Shown: in pieces, positions 37,135 to 48,401 of the stretch | Position numbering within the stretch: position 1 is the first letter of the stretch | Layout of the letters: every line of letters starts with the position of its first letter | NCBI RefSeq assembly: GCF_037975245.1 | Contig: NC_092580.1 | Span: forward strand, 12,865,501 to 12,929,500 | Source: Apostichopus japonicus | Taxonomy: Eukaryota > Echinodermata > Holothuroidea > Aspidochirotida > Stichopodidae | Reading direction: 5' to 3' | DNA length: 64,000 nt | Program-made: the position numbers and the translations under genes | The notes under the pieces: model-generated | What the model was told of the DNA's origin: nothing | The model's database searches: none | The model's input: the letters and a program-made list of their open reading frames with translations, nothing else

Positions 37135-39030
37135 CAGTGGCGGAGCTAGGGGTATTGGTCAGAGGGGGCGAGAATGGTCTGTATGGGCGCTTTCGACTTT
37201 ATCTAAGCGGAGCGCCACCACAGGTTGGCGCAGAGCGTACAGACATTTTTTGAGTAAAGATACTCCCTATATTGCCGGCAATGACCCTTTCCGGGCCTTG
37301 CTAATTTGCAGATAAACGAAGAACAAATAGGTGTCATCGCCAACAAAATGTGACAAATGTCAATAGGTAGATGAGAGCGCCATAAAAAGTCAATAATCGC
37401 GAATAAGTAAAAAGTGGTAAATAGCTGAAAAGGGCGCCAGCAGTCCATCGAGTCCGTTAGGGGGGGGGGGGCATCCGCCCTGACTGTATGGACGCTCCGA
37501 TTTTATCACGGTCATTGTCATGTTTCTCATATGTACCTTTTTCATAGAAAAGAATTCTGTACGTAATGTTATCAGAAATACTTTAAAAATGACACCAAAG
37601 AGACTAAAAATTCTTTTCGAATTTGTTAATAATAATGTCTTTTAAGAGACACCGTAGATACGTTGCTCGGTTGGGTTTACTGCAATAGTGGCAAATGGAG
37701 ACCAATATCTGCACTTAGTGGACCTAATGTTATAGTCGTGCATTGACCTTGAACAGAGGGGCCTACCGTGAAAACGTACGGAAAATTCATCCTTTTATAT
37801 CTCAGCGAGACAATTCCACTGGATACAGAAATACGACTCAAAGGTCCTTAGATGTGGTCATTATAACAATCACATTAAAAGAAATGCATGAAAAGCAGAT
37901 TAAAGATATGATGGAAACTCAAATGTGGGCCAAAAAACGATGTCCCTACGGATGCCGTCTAGTGACATTTACATAATTTGTGTGTAGTAAGTTCTGTAGC
38001 TCTTTTGTGGAAAAACTTTGGAATATGCTTAAAGTTGAGAGTTCATCCATGCTTTAGATTAATGAGGGACATATATCATCACGTTTTATGAGGAGGGAGG
38101 CTGTTTTTAATTATTATCATACCATCTGGGTAATAGGTACTGTAACTCTTTTCTTCAGTGGAGAAAGCTTAGAATATGCGGATAAGGAAGAAAGTTTCGA
38201 GTTCCTCCCATGCATTAGGTAAATGAGGGACCTATAGATCATCATCACGCTTTACGAGGATATCTCATACATAAGGTGTAAGAGAAGCGGTGATTATGAG
38301 GAAGGGTAGGGGAGGATGGGGGGGGGGTAAATGATGTTACCAGGGGGACCTAATAATTTGTCCTAAATGAGATTTGAAAAAATTCATTAGTGTAAGTAAA
38401 TATCATTACTGCCTGCTCTCGCTGATTTCTTTTAACCCTAGGAGAGGAATGTGTGTGAGGTGAAGAAGGGTAGGACAGGATGGGGAGGGATAAATGACGA
38501 TGTAACCAGGGGGTCTGATAATTCGTTCAATAAGAAATTTGAAAATATATATATGTAAGTTAGTATCAGTACTGTCTGCTCTCACCGATTTCTTTCAACC
38601 CTAATTTACGCTTATCGGAAGATTAGGCCGATAATACAATGCTTTAACAAAGAGACGCTCCTCATTTATTACTTAAAACTGTGTAACTTTCACTAATCTA
38701 TTTGGAAAAAAATATGCTTTTAAGTTGAAAGACTCAGTAACGATCAATTAAGTAGAACAAAGATCGTTGCGTGCTGCGTGTAACGATGAAGTTTCCTACA
38801 TTGGGATGGAAGGGTACTCAGAGAGGTTGGGGAGGGGGGGATACTAGACGGATTGACGTGGAAGAATGATTGGGAGCCAGTGGTAGATGAGAGCGCAATA
38901 AAAAAGTAAATAATCGCGAATAAGTGAAAATTGGTGAATAGCTGAAAAGGGCCCCAGCAGTCCATTTGAGTCCGTCAGGGGGCGGGGGGGGGGGGCATCC
39001 GCCCCTGACTTTATGGACGCTCCGCCACTG
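37135..39030. mobile_element. hAT-like CAGTGG element with 8-bp target duplication
   Basis: It begins CAGTGGCGGAGC and ends GCTCCGCCACTG, a perfect 12-bp inverted pair. It is flanked by AGCAATCT and AGCAGTCT (7 of 8 identical). Eight-bp duplications and CAGNGGCG-type ends are typical of hAT transposons. The first 365 bp (37,135-37,499) is almost a full short copy of the 53,364 element lacking its last bases. The right-terminal block of about 140 bp occurs again at 38,888-39,030. No transposase is visible. The 77-codon ORF at 37,743-37,976 is not recognised. Confidence 0.75.
38030..38600. repeat. Internal duplications within the CAGTGG element
   Basis: Two pairs of direct repeats. AATGAGGGACATA-type blocks occur at about 38,060 and 38,220. 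Longer blocks from GAAGGGTAGG to TTTCTTT(T/C)AACCCTA occur at about 38,300-38,445 and 38,465-38,605. Confidence 0.75.
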
Positions 39031-39038
39031 AGCAGTCT

Positions 39039-40490
39039 GATCTGTCTGGGGTCTTTTATGAGCTTTATGGTGTTTTGGTTAGTAACTAAGTATGATTGTC
39101 ACAAAATGAAGCTATATTAACCATGTGGTTCCCCTATGCTGAGGATCCCCTGTTCAGCTAAAATTATAACGACAGTAAAAGTATAAACGCCAAAGAGCAA
39201 TCAATATTTACAATTGGGTAATGCAAGATTCTGCTATTGAAAGGGAATATAGAGAATTGCAATAAAATCCATCAAATGTATCAGAGAAAATGGGTAAAAC
39301 CCCCCGTGCCCCGACCAGTAACTGGAGTCTGTGGCGCTCCCCTGCCAACTAATATTGAGAGTCACTGCAATAAGTTATAAGGAAAGTCATATATAATTGG
39401 CAGCTCTGTGTGATGCAGTGTTTAGAAACACCACACCCTTTACCAGGGATTCAGAACTTGGAAAACCTAGTGAAATTGCCACTTTGAAAATGCCTTGTAT
39501 CAAGTTAAATACATTTCTTATAAAGAAATAGAAAATTCAATGATAAACATGAAATGTTTGCAATGGATCATTTTCAAAAAAATAAAAGTTTATTATTGCA
39601 TCAAGAAATGTATACCTTAGTAAGCACCAGATTTTGTCCTGGAGAATAGTTCCTAATGGTTGTAGGTGCCATCTAAATTAACAAATTATAGGAAGAACCA
39701 CAAGCTCGAGAAATAGCTACTGGGATTTTCCCTACTTTCACTTGAAATGACTAATCAAGAGGCAAGTTCAACACACTTTTTCACCACATATAAGGCACTG
39801 GCTTAACCGAACACAAATGTGGGAGAAGCCCGCACAGGCGTATGGATCACAACTTACACCTCGGGTGGCTTCCAATTCAACATTTTATATAAAATTTAGA
39901 AATTCATTTCAGATGGGAAAACCGTAGACTGCTCTTGGATGATAAACCCACCTTACATAGAACCTCCAAGACTCATATTGCTTTAAATGACATTGCCTTT
40001 ATCCACTCGATCACAGCACCAGTGATTAATCCTGGGGAGGGGGGTGGTGACGGCGCACCTGGGGGTGAGGGGGCACCTAAGTTACAGCAACTGAAGTAGA
40101 TATAACTATTGATTTTATTAAAATTTACCAAACCTGTACTTTACCAAACCTCTAATTCAAGACATGCATAAGGAACAGATGCTCTAGAACTCTGATGAAG
40201 TTTCACAAAAGGTAACACTGTACTTTAAGAACAAAACCTCTACATGGATCACAGATTCAAGTGAATTTCATTTAATACCTTCATTTATTTTGGGGGAATG
40301 GGTTAAAAATTCAGACAATTTTTCTAAAAATCTCAAATGTGACATTTTATTACAAAATTCCAGCAGTTTTTGCCAAAATTTGTTGTATCTGGAAATGTTC
40401 ATGTAGCTAGATAGACATTTTTATGTCAAGATTCGCCCCAAGATTGCGGCCCCCTCAAAAAGTGTAAATTATTATCTTTAGAATGTCTGT
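39039..40490. other. Intergenic stretch without recognised genes
   Basis: About 1.45 kb of unique-looking sequence. I see no convincing ORF, splice structure or repeat family. A C16-17 run lies at about 40,513. Confidence 0.5.
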
Positions 40491-40559
40491 CCCATGGATA
40501 CGCCGGACCTACACCCCCCCCCCCCCCCCGAGTGGACCATGACAGGCCTACTGTCACGC

Positions 40560-43500
40560 CTAGGACTAATGCCAGACCAACCATTCGGGTAATGCTATAT
40601 TGATTTTAAAACAACTTTTGTGACGAGATTCGCAGCGAACTCAATAAATTATCTTAACCAACATGTTTAATGACGTTAGGCCTATGTTATGAGACCATTT
40701 GAATTATTTCGTTGTAAATGTAATGATTTCAAATGGATATGCATCTAGCATGTCATTGTTAGTTTATCTTCGGTCAGACGCACACGGTCGTGGTCAAAGG
40801 TTAAGCTAAGGAGCGCGAATTATGATCTGTATATAAAGCTCACGAAAGGTTGCACGAGCAGTTCGCTTCCTGGCAGCCGTTTGCTAACGATTAATACGTA
40901 ATTGTAATTTGTAGCCTATTCTGTATGGGGAGTAACTGCCAAAGAATGTGAATGGCGAAGGTTGTTCATTAGTTTTGTGGAGCAAGTTAGTACTTCACAT
41001 TGTTTGAGTCAGCGAGCGTGAGAAATTAGGCTAGCCTATCATATAATAGTATCGCTTAGGCCTAACGATAGGCTAGCTCACGTAGGCCCTGGCGTCTATA
41101 GAAAGTTGGAGTGCTAACCTAGGCCTAATATGATATTCATTAGACAATTTACGTAAGTAAAGTAAGTCACTTTATATCTTCCGACAAAATACTAGACCTA
41201 GCTGGTTGGGCCTAATTACTTTCTGGTTAAGGCTAGGCCTAGTACAGTTAGGGTAGTCCTAACTTAATTAAATGTCTTTAAATTCCTACCAGAGTAGCCT
41301 ACCATAGCCTAGGCTATATGCCATCTAGCACTTAACACTAACACTGACAGTAACACATTCTCAAGAAACTAACTCGCAACCGGACAAATTAGCTTAGGAT
41401 GAAAGCTCTCTCTCTTTGCTTTTTTTCCCATCATGACAGGCAAAGGCAGCTCCTGTTAGATATTTAATTATTAATTTCCTTTTTTAGGGGAGGAAAGAAA
41501 GACAGCTTGGCTGTGGAAAGAATTCATTTAGGTAGTGAAGCAACTGTACGTAATAAATGTATCTTGTGATTTAGGAGAGTTTCGTGAAAGAAAAGAACAT
41601 ATTTCAAAGAGACACTTGTAGTAATTGAAGAAACTGGTAAATGGGTAAACAACAATTTTAGGGGAGGAACCAAGGAAGGCATACCTATAGGCTAAAGTTT
41701 CTATGTTATTTCATTCCCACAATGAATGCCATACAAGCAAACAACCCATAACCACTATGAATTCCATGCATGTAAATTACCCCATGTTCGCATACAATCC
41801 TATGCAAACAAACCGGCCTATTCACAAACACTTTTCACTTTTGGTTTCCTTAACCATGTTATTTTTCACCCTTAACGTTACCTTTCTACCTTAAATCTTT
41901 TCCTATATTTATTCCACTTACAACATCTATTCTTTCCACATAGCCTAGCCAATATGCCTCCCATGAAAAACCTTAGTTAACTCCCCTGAAAATGTTAGTT
42001 TCCCATGAAAATGTACTTGACCCCCCTATGATGTAGGGGAGGTAAGTTACTCAACTTTTTAGTGGGAGGAATATAACGTTGTTAAGGGAGGGAACAAATG
42101 GCCCCAGGCTAGGCCTACCACCAAATGAAAATGGGGAAACTTAGGCTAGCCTACCAAAGCTGAGGCTAGATACAGAAGAGATGAGGACAAACTAGCCTAT
42201 CCTAGGCTTCTAATACAAGCAACAGTACTTTGTAAAATGAAATTCTCAAGCAATTAGGCCTAGCTCTGTGGTCTAATTGATGTTGGTGATGGTTCAGGTA
42301 TGGAGAAAACTCTCCATGCAAGCTGATGTTACCTAGCGTAGGCAACTAAATTGATATACATGTATTAATTTGATCAACTAGCATAATTTTGACCTGAAGC
42401 TAGGCTTAACAGTATTGGTCCAACTCTCGGCATATCTTTATCAGATCATAGACTTCTTTTGATGCCTAAGGCATGATTTTATGGTTGGCAGAACTGTTTC
42501 ACTGAAACTGATTATTATTAAACCGAATTCCAATTTTGCTAAGTCGACCTCTCATTGTTGAGTAATTGTCTTTAATTTGGTTTTTAATTTGAAAACATTG
42601 AAAGTTGTGAGGAACACAACTCATGGTAAACACATATTAAGAGTATTATAAAGTATCTCTGTCCTTGTTGCAGGTTTACCATGAATATACCAATATGTTG
42701 TTGGTACTTGTGTAAGGCTGAAAAGCCAGTTTTCATCTTTGCTAAGTGTACATGTTGTAGCTTAAGTGTCGGCCCTTATTTCACTTGTCAAGTTTCTTGT
42801 TTCAAGAATGTTTATTTCAGAAATTTTTCAATTTTCCAGTTCTTCATGAATGTGCTTGCTAAGTTTGTTTAAGCTAGTATACATGCTCTCAAAATTGTTT
42901 GGCTGATGAAATGTTCTCAAAATTGTGTTGAATTCATTCCTTACTATTGGCTTGACCATTATAGTGAACAATGTACATCAAAGGAAGTTTTGGTATTTTA
43001 TGAAGTACTCCATATGTAGGTTTGATAGCAATGTCTAGTAAGGTTCATTAATAAGTCATATATTGCAAGTATCCGAATTAAACAGGCACTTAGTAACAAA
43101 AAGAGGTACAGTTTATTCATGTTTGTAAACATTCATCGGAAAGGTATCTGCATACGCAAAATGGAAGATGATCTTATGTAAAACTACTAAAAAAACTACT
43201 AAAATTTATTTCACACCATAGGTATATATATATACATATTGCTTTTATATTTGTCTTTACAGCATTGCATTGGCCACACTGATTCACAAGAAGACTCCAT
43301 GAACCGTGACTGTAACATCCTGCTGAAGGTCTGAGACATTGAAGATTCTGTAATGCTTCCGTTTGGGTATGCACAGTTTACTATAGTAACACAAATATTT
43401 AAGCTTTGGTATTCGTTTGGTTTATTTCTGCCATTAAACCACAATGATATACATTTGTTTATACATAGTTATATCAATGAGGCAGCAGTCAGGGTTGTTT

Positions 43501-43880
43501 AGGTAGTCAGGGGGAGGGAGGGAGGGGAGGAAGGGAGGGAGTGTATAAAAATGAGTCTAGTTGCAATGTCTATCTGCTTTCCAATATATGAAATCTTCTT
43601 ATCTTTTACAGTACTGTCTCAGGTGAAAGAAGAAGATGAAGAAAATGGAAGGAAAATTGTGAGTCTTGGATGTCTGTAATGAAGCTGGATCAGGTTTAGA
43701 ACAAGTGGTTGAAAGATCATAAACTCCACCAAATATGAGAAGATCCTTCAAGCCTGTCCTCTACAGAGAGATCTGGAAGTGTTATCTTGAGGTGATTTAA
43801 CAGAAATTGGAGAAAAAGTAAGATTTAAGGGAAACATCAGTGTGAGCCAGTATCATGAACGTCATTCTTGTCCTCTCAAC
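40560..43880. other. Intergenic stretch, AGGCCTA-rich, no supported gene
   Basis: TAGGCCTA-like motifs are scattered at 41,010-41,310 and 42,100-42,260. A segment at 43,272-43,338 is open for 22 codons between an acag and a gtctga, but I could not assign it. The small ORFs at 41,703 and 42,681 resemble no family I know. A purine-rich run lies at 43,510-43,540. Confidence 0.4.
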
Positions 43881-43899
43881 AGTTGATTACTGTTAAGAT

Positions 43900-44810
43900 C
43901 AGTGCTAAATGTACGAGACACGGTGCCTTAGCCTGTTGGAACCAGTCGGTATTTGGTGAGGTCTGTTTTTTTTGCTAACTGTACGAGACACAGTGCCTTA
44001 GCCTGTTGGGACCATTCAGTATATGGTGTGGTCTGTTTTTGTGTTAATGTACAAGACACAGTGCCTTAGCCTGTTGGAACCAGTCGGTATTTGGTGTGGT
44101 CTGTTTTTGTGCTAATTGTACGAGACACGGTGCCTTAGCCTGTTGGAACCAGTCAGTATTCGGTGTGGTCTATTTTTGGGCTAAATGTACAAGACACGGT
44201 GCCTTAGCCTATTGAAAAAAGTTGGTAATTGGTATGGTGTGTTTTTGTGCTAATTGTATGAGACACGGTGCCTTAGCCTGTGGGAACCAGTCGGTATTTG
44301 ATGTGGGTTTTTTTGTGCTAAACTACTATTCTTACAGAAAGGCTGAACAAGTTCCATGATATAGTTTGAACAGAGTTACACATTCCACTCATTCCAAGCA
44401 ACCATGACAACATAAAAATGAACCTAATTGGTGTCTTAGTTCAGTGGCATGAGATGCTTATTAATGTAGTCTGTTTTTGTGCTAAATTATTGAGACATGG
44501 TGCCTTAGTTTATTGGTATTAGTTTTTACTGTAATTAGTGTTGACTGTTTTGTGCCAAATGTAGGAGACATTGTGCCTCAGCCTGTTTGAACCAGGCGGT
44601 ATTTGGTGTTGCCTGTTTTTGTGCTAAATGTATTTAAGACCTCAGCCTTAGCCTATTGGAAACAGTCGGTAATTGGAACCAGTCGGTAATAGGTGTGGTG
44701 TGTTTGTATTAAATTGATAAGTTCTGCCTTAGTTTATTGATATGAGTTGCTAATTAGTGTGGTCTGTTTTGTGCTAAATTAATGAGACCTGTTGCCTTAG
44801 TTTGTTGGAT
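43900..44810. repeat. Tandem array, about 70-bp unit
   Basis: Roughly ten copies of a unit with GTACGAGACACGGTGCCTTA, GCCTGTTGGAACCAGTCGGT and GGTCTGTTTTTGTGCTAA. The first six, to about 44,320, are regular. Later ones are diverged and interrupted at 44,330-44,440. The array abuts the LINE remnant. Confidence 0.9.
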
Positions 44811-44829
44811 GAATTTGCTAAAGATTCCC

Positions 44830-46590
44830 CTCCGTAGGCCTCCGATATTCATTAACTCTCATATTTTCCCATGATTTAACGAACTCCTTAGACTGTGGAA
44901 ATCCGCCAAATTGATTTTAATACCCAAACTAAGAAAAGACACACCAAAATTCAAAACTATCGATTATCCTCCTAACAGCCTTAGGAAAAATTTTCAAAAG
45001 AATTATAGATAGCCGCACCAGAACCCACCTAGAGCAAAATAATCACTTTGCCTGTATCAATCAGGCTAATTCCACGCACACAAATCTACAATAAACCAAA
45101 CTTTCCGCCTTTCCAAAGAAATTTGCATCGGCTTCATAAAAAAACATGATACCACAGCCCTCTTCCTTGATGCCGAAAAGGCTTTCGACAAAACTTGGCA
45201 CAACGGCATAAGAATTTAACTACTTAACTTTAATCTCCCCTGCAATTACACCAGACTTCTTTCCTTAGTGAGCGCAATGCAAAAATATACTACAAAAACC
45301 AACAATCAAAACCTATTCCACCTCGTGCAGGTACTCCACAGGGCGCTGTTCTCAGCCTCCTCCCCTACACCCTATTTGTTAATGATTTGAACATCCCCCC
45401 TCTATCTAAATGCAACAGTACACTGACGACATAGCCATTTGGAGCACCAGTAAAAATATCTATATGACGGAACTAAATATTAAAAAAGCAATTACACATC
45501 TCAAAAATTGGTGCTCGATGTGGAGAACAAAAATAAATCCCTCAAAATCTAACTTAGCCAATTTCTCCATAATAAACTCAAAATACCATAACCATATTTC
45601 CAAAGTTAATCTTTTCAACACCTCAATCACTGCTACTCCTAATGCAACCTTCCTCGGTACCACTTTCGATAGCAAATTATCGTTTAATCCACATTGTAAC
45701 AGAACTGCAGGAAGCTGCTGGTCCCAACTTAAATCCATTCAAATCTTCTCACACAAATATAACTTCCCTCCGAAAACCATTATCCAAATCTATAAATCCA
45801 AAGTTAAACCAATTCTCAGTTACGGGAGGATCTCCCTGCTTACCATCTCTAATTCCAATAAACAAATTTTAAACAGAATCCACACCACAGCTTATCGACT
45901 CGCACTCAAAATCCCTACCTATATTGCTACTTTGTACGTTCTCCGTGCAGGAAACACAAAATCTACTTTCACCCGACTTGAAGAATTCAACACCAAGTTA
46001 TACAAAAACAACCTTGAGAACGACCCTTTGATTGAAGACCTCCCCCTGAAATACAAAGTCGCAACAATTCACTACCCAAAATCCAAACCCTTTCTGTATT
46101 CACAATTGTTACTACTTAAAGTTGCATTCCATTAAAAAAATCCTTTCCTAAATGGGTCTAGGCCCCAACTCCAAGTATACTTATATATACAGAACAAAAC
46201 AAACAACTCCAACAATGACCGATTGATTAAAACAAAAAGTAGCAACCACTCCCTTACCAAACAATAGAAACCACAACCACTCCCTACCCAAACAATAGAA
46301 ACCACTCCGTCTCCACAATCCTCAGTACTTGAAAAATTCCTCTCCTTTAGAAATCCCTCCCTAATTGGCTCTTCGACTCCGACCTCGGGTATGATTATGG
46401 CTATCCTGTCCAATGTAGATATATACGACTTCATTTACCAGTAATTCCCTGACTGAACATAGACAACATTTCCAAGAAAAAAAAATGTCTATTCTATAAA
46501 AACAAACTTATTATCCCCGTAGGACCTCTCGCCAGGTCGACCAGGGGTTAAACTCCTTTTGATTTGATATCAACAACAACAAAAACAAAA
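44830..46590 (+). pseudogene. Non-LTR retrotransposon (LINE) remnant, reverse transcriptase region
   Basis: The 241-codon ORF at 45,410-46,135 carries the reverse transcriptase catalytic box as QYTDDIAIW, then the thumb-like FLGTTFDSKL and KSKVKPILSYG. The preceding 530 bp gives FLDAEKAFDKTWHNGI and IPKLRKDTPKFK in shifted frames with stops, so the upstream fingers and palm are broken. The tail to about 46,590 ends in an A-rich CAACAACAAC run, the usual 3' end of a LINE. The family looks like the Jockey/CR1/I group. No 5' part is attached, consistent with 5' truncation. Confidence 0.85.
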
Positions 46591-46599
46591 CTTTTACTC

Positions 46600-46730
46600 G
46601 AATTACAAAAAAGGTAACTAATTCATTTATTTCATTTCATTTATTGATTTTTGTTCTATCTTAACATAAGTATGACATATGACATAGAAGGAGATAAGAA
46701 ACAAAACTTGTGAAAGGAAGTGTACTAAAA
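46600..46730 (-). mobile_element. Possible reversed LINE 3' end
   Basis: (TTTCATTTATT)-type tail at 46,620-46,655 followed by A/T-rich sequence. Weak evidence. Confidence 0.25.
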
Positions 46731-46821
46731 AACCATATAGGGCTTGTCGGATAGTGACACTCCCTAAGAAACTTAATGTGGAAGACATCATGATTAGATT
46801 TTGGTTTCATTTAATCGATAG

Positions 46822-46900
46822 GTGGAGGTAGAGGAATTGGACACTCTTGCGCAAGATATCAACGGCTTGAAGTACTCTGCTCAGGCGGCCTCCATTCTAG
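46822..46900 (+). CDS. SRP68: SRP68 penultimate exon
   Basis: The exon lies between cgatag and gtatgt and encodes VEVEELDTLAQDINGLK then YSAQAASIL. This aligns with the region of SRP68 just before its C-terminal tail (vertebrate pattern DVQEL...SLQAAAIL). SRP68 and SRP72 form a heterodimer on SRP RNA and are needed for protein targeting to the endoplasmic reticulum. It ends 1 nt into the next codon. No earlier SRP68 exon could be found between here and the DNAH3 stop. Confidence 0.75.
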
Positions 46901-48101
46901 GTATGTACTTATAATAATATAATAATAATCATAATAAAAATAATAATCAATTTACTGTGTTTTGAAATAAACTTTTTGCTACTTTGGATGAAGATTAAGG
47001 ATTCTTGTTTTTCAAAAGGCAAAATGCAAGATGGACTATATATGAAAGGATGAATACCAAAAAATTAAGAAAAGAAATAGAGTTGGGGGAGAGGGAATCA
47101 GGCAGAGACCATCATGCTACTACCCTGTTAATTTTGTGTAGGACCCTGGTTAATTTAAAAGGAAGAAATCTCTTTAGTACCCTTGAGTTTTTGAAAGGTT
47201 TCTTCTTTGGGATAACAGTGGAGAGACATATCGATGTTCTCTTTTGGGTCTGATCGTCAGGAAAATGCAGATTAAACTGCCGTGTCCATTTGGAACCTGG
47301 GAATTGAACCCTGCTACTGGAACAAATGTTTTCCATCAGAGCATAGACAATGATTCAGAGAAATATGGCCTTTACATTAATAATCTGTTGTTTTCTTTCC
47401 CAAATTTTTCTCTTTGGTTAAACAATGAGTGAAAAGATTCATTCGATTGGAAGCAGCACCGCCCTTTTTCACCCCTTTTTTTTTGGGGGGGGGGGAGACC
47501 TATTAGCCCTTAGGGTCTGAAAATATTACAATAGGATTATTGTGGTGGACAGGACAGACAATAGTTATTTTTGCTCGTAGCTGAATGTATGATGTCCAGG
47601 GATTACAAGGAAGTATCAAAAGCCCGATCAAAAATGCCATTTTTTTGTACTATCGAAATTTGTCAGAATAAAGAAACTGAAAGCGAAAATAAAAAGAGTT
47701 CATCTGGCCTTAGACTGCGGTAGACTGCGATTGAACCAGTCTCTGTCTTCTAAAAATAATAGAAAGTGGGTATCCATTTCTGTTTGTGACAGCAACAACA
47801 AAAAATGACAGCAAATTATCAAGTTTTTGTAAACTTTCTCTATTTGGGGATTCAAATCTCAAATTCCACTCAAATATAACCCCCTAATTATGAACTGTCA
47901 GGTAGCTCAAGCTGACAAACTTACTAAAAAGATGAGAAAAGGCCTTATGTGGTTCCTAATTGAATGACATTTCTCACAATTAATTGAATTGACTTCCGCC
48001 ACCCTCCGACTACTCTCACCCATAGAAAATACCCTCCACCCAAGAATAGTTAAAAAAAAAAGGCCATGGCTTACCAAGAACCTCTTTGCGTTAATTTTCA
48101 G

Positions 48102-48401
48102 ATTCCAATGAACCTTCCATCAGCAAAGGAATGGCGCAAACTTGGTCTGAAGGACAATCGACCGCTGGTGGAAAGGCTGGACCGGTACAACGCCAACCAG
48201 CCGGACCTGGCCGCCAAGCCCAACATCACAGCATTCCCACTGGACTTTAAGCCGTCAGCGTGCAAACCGCTCCTCTTTGACATAGCTCTGAACCATATAG
48301 AGTTACCCTCCTTGGAAGAGAAACTGGAACAGAATAAATCGGCCGTGCAGGGGGGTCTGGGTGGGTTCCTGCATGGATGGTGGAGCGGGGGTGAAAAGTA
48401 A
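48102..48401 (+). CDS. SRP68: SRP68 last exon with stop
   Basis: LKDNRPLVERLDRYN, then FKPSACKPLLFDIALNHIEL and PSLEEKLEQ, are the SRP68 C-terminal signature, which binds SRP72. It ends GGFLHGWWSGGEK with TAA at 48,399-48,401. Frame problem: from the acceptor at 48,101, phase 1 gives ILDSNEPSIS, which looks native (vertebrate ILDAND), but that frame does not reach LKDNRPLVERL. A second acceptor, ccatcag at 48,123, restores the frame but skips this segment. Either there is a 1-nt indel near 48,145 or the inner acceptor is used. Confidence 0.8.
   Translation: MPMNLPSAKEWRKLGLKDNRPLVERLDRYNANQPDLAAKPNITAFPLDFKPSACKPLLFDIALNHIELPSLEEKLEQNKSAVQGGLGGFLHGWWSGGEK

Noticed and set aside
37743-37976. 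77-codon ORF within the CAGTGG element as a transposase fragment
   Set aside because: No hAT dimerisation or catalytic motif is visible; length is within chance expectation.
43211-43444. Possible exon or minus-strand ORF near 43,272-43,338
   Set aside because: The + strand segment is open for 22 codons only, with a weak donor (gtctga), and the minus-strand ORFs match no family; it does not fit SRP68.
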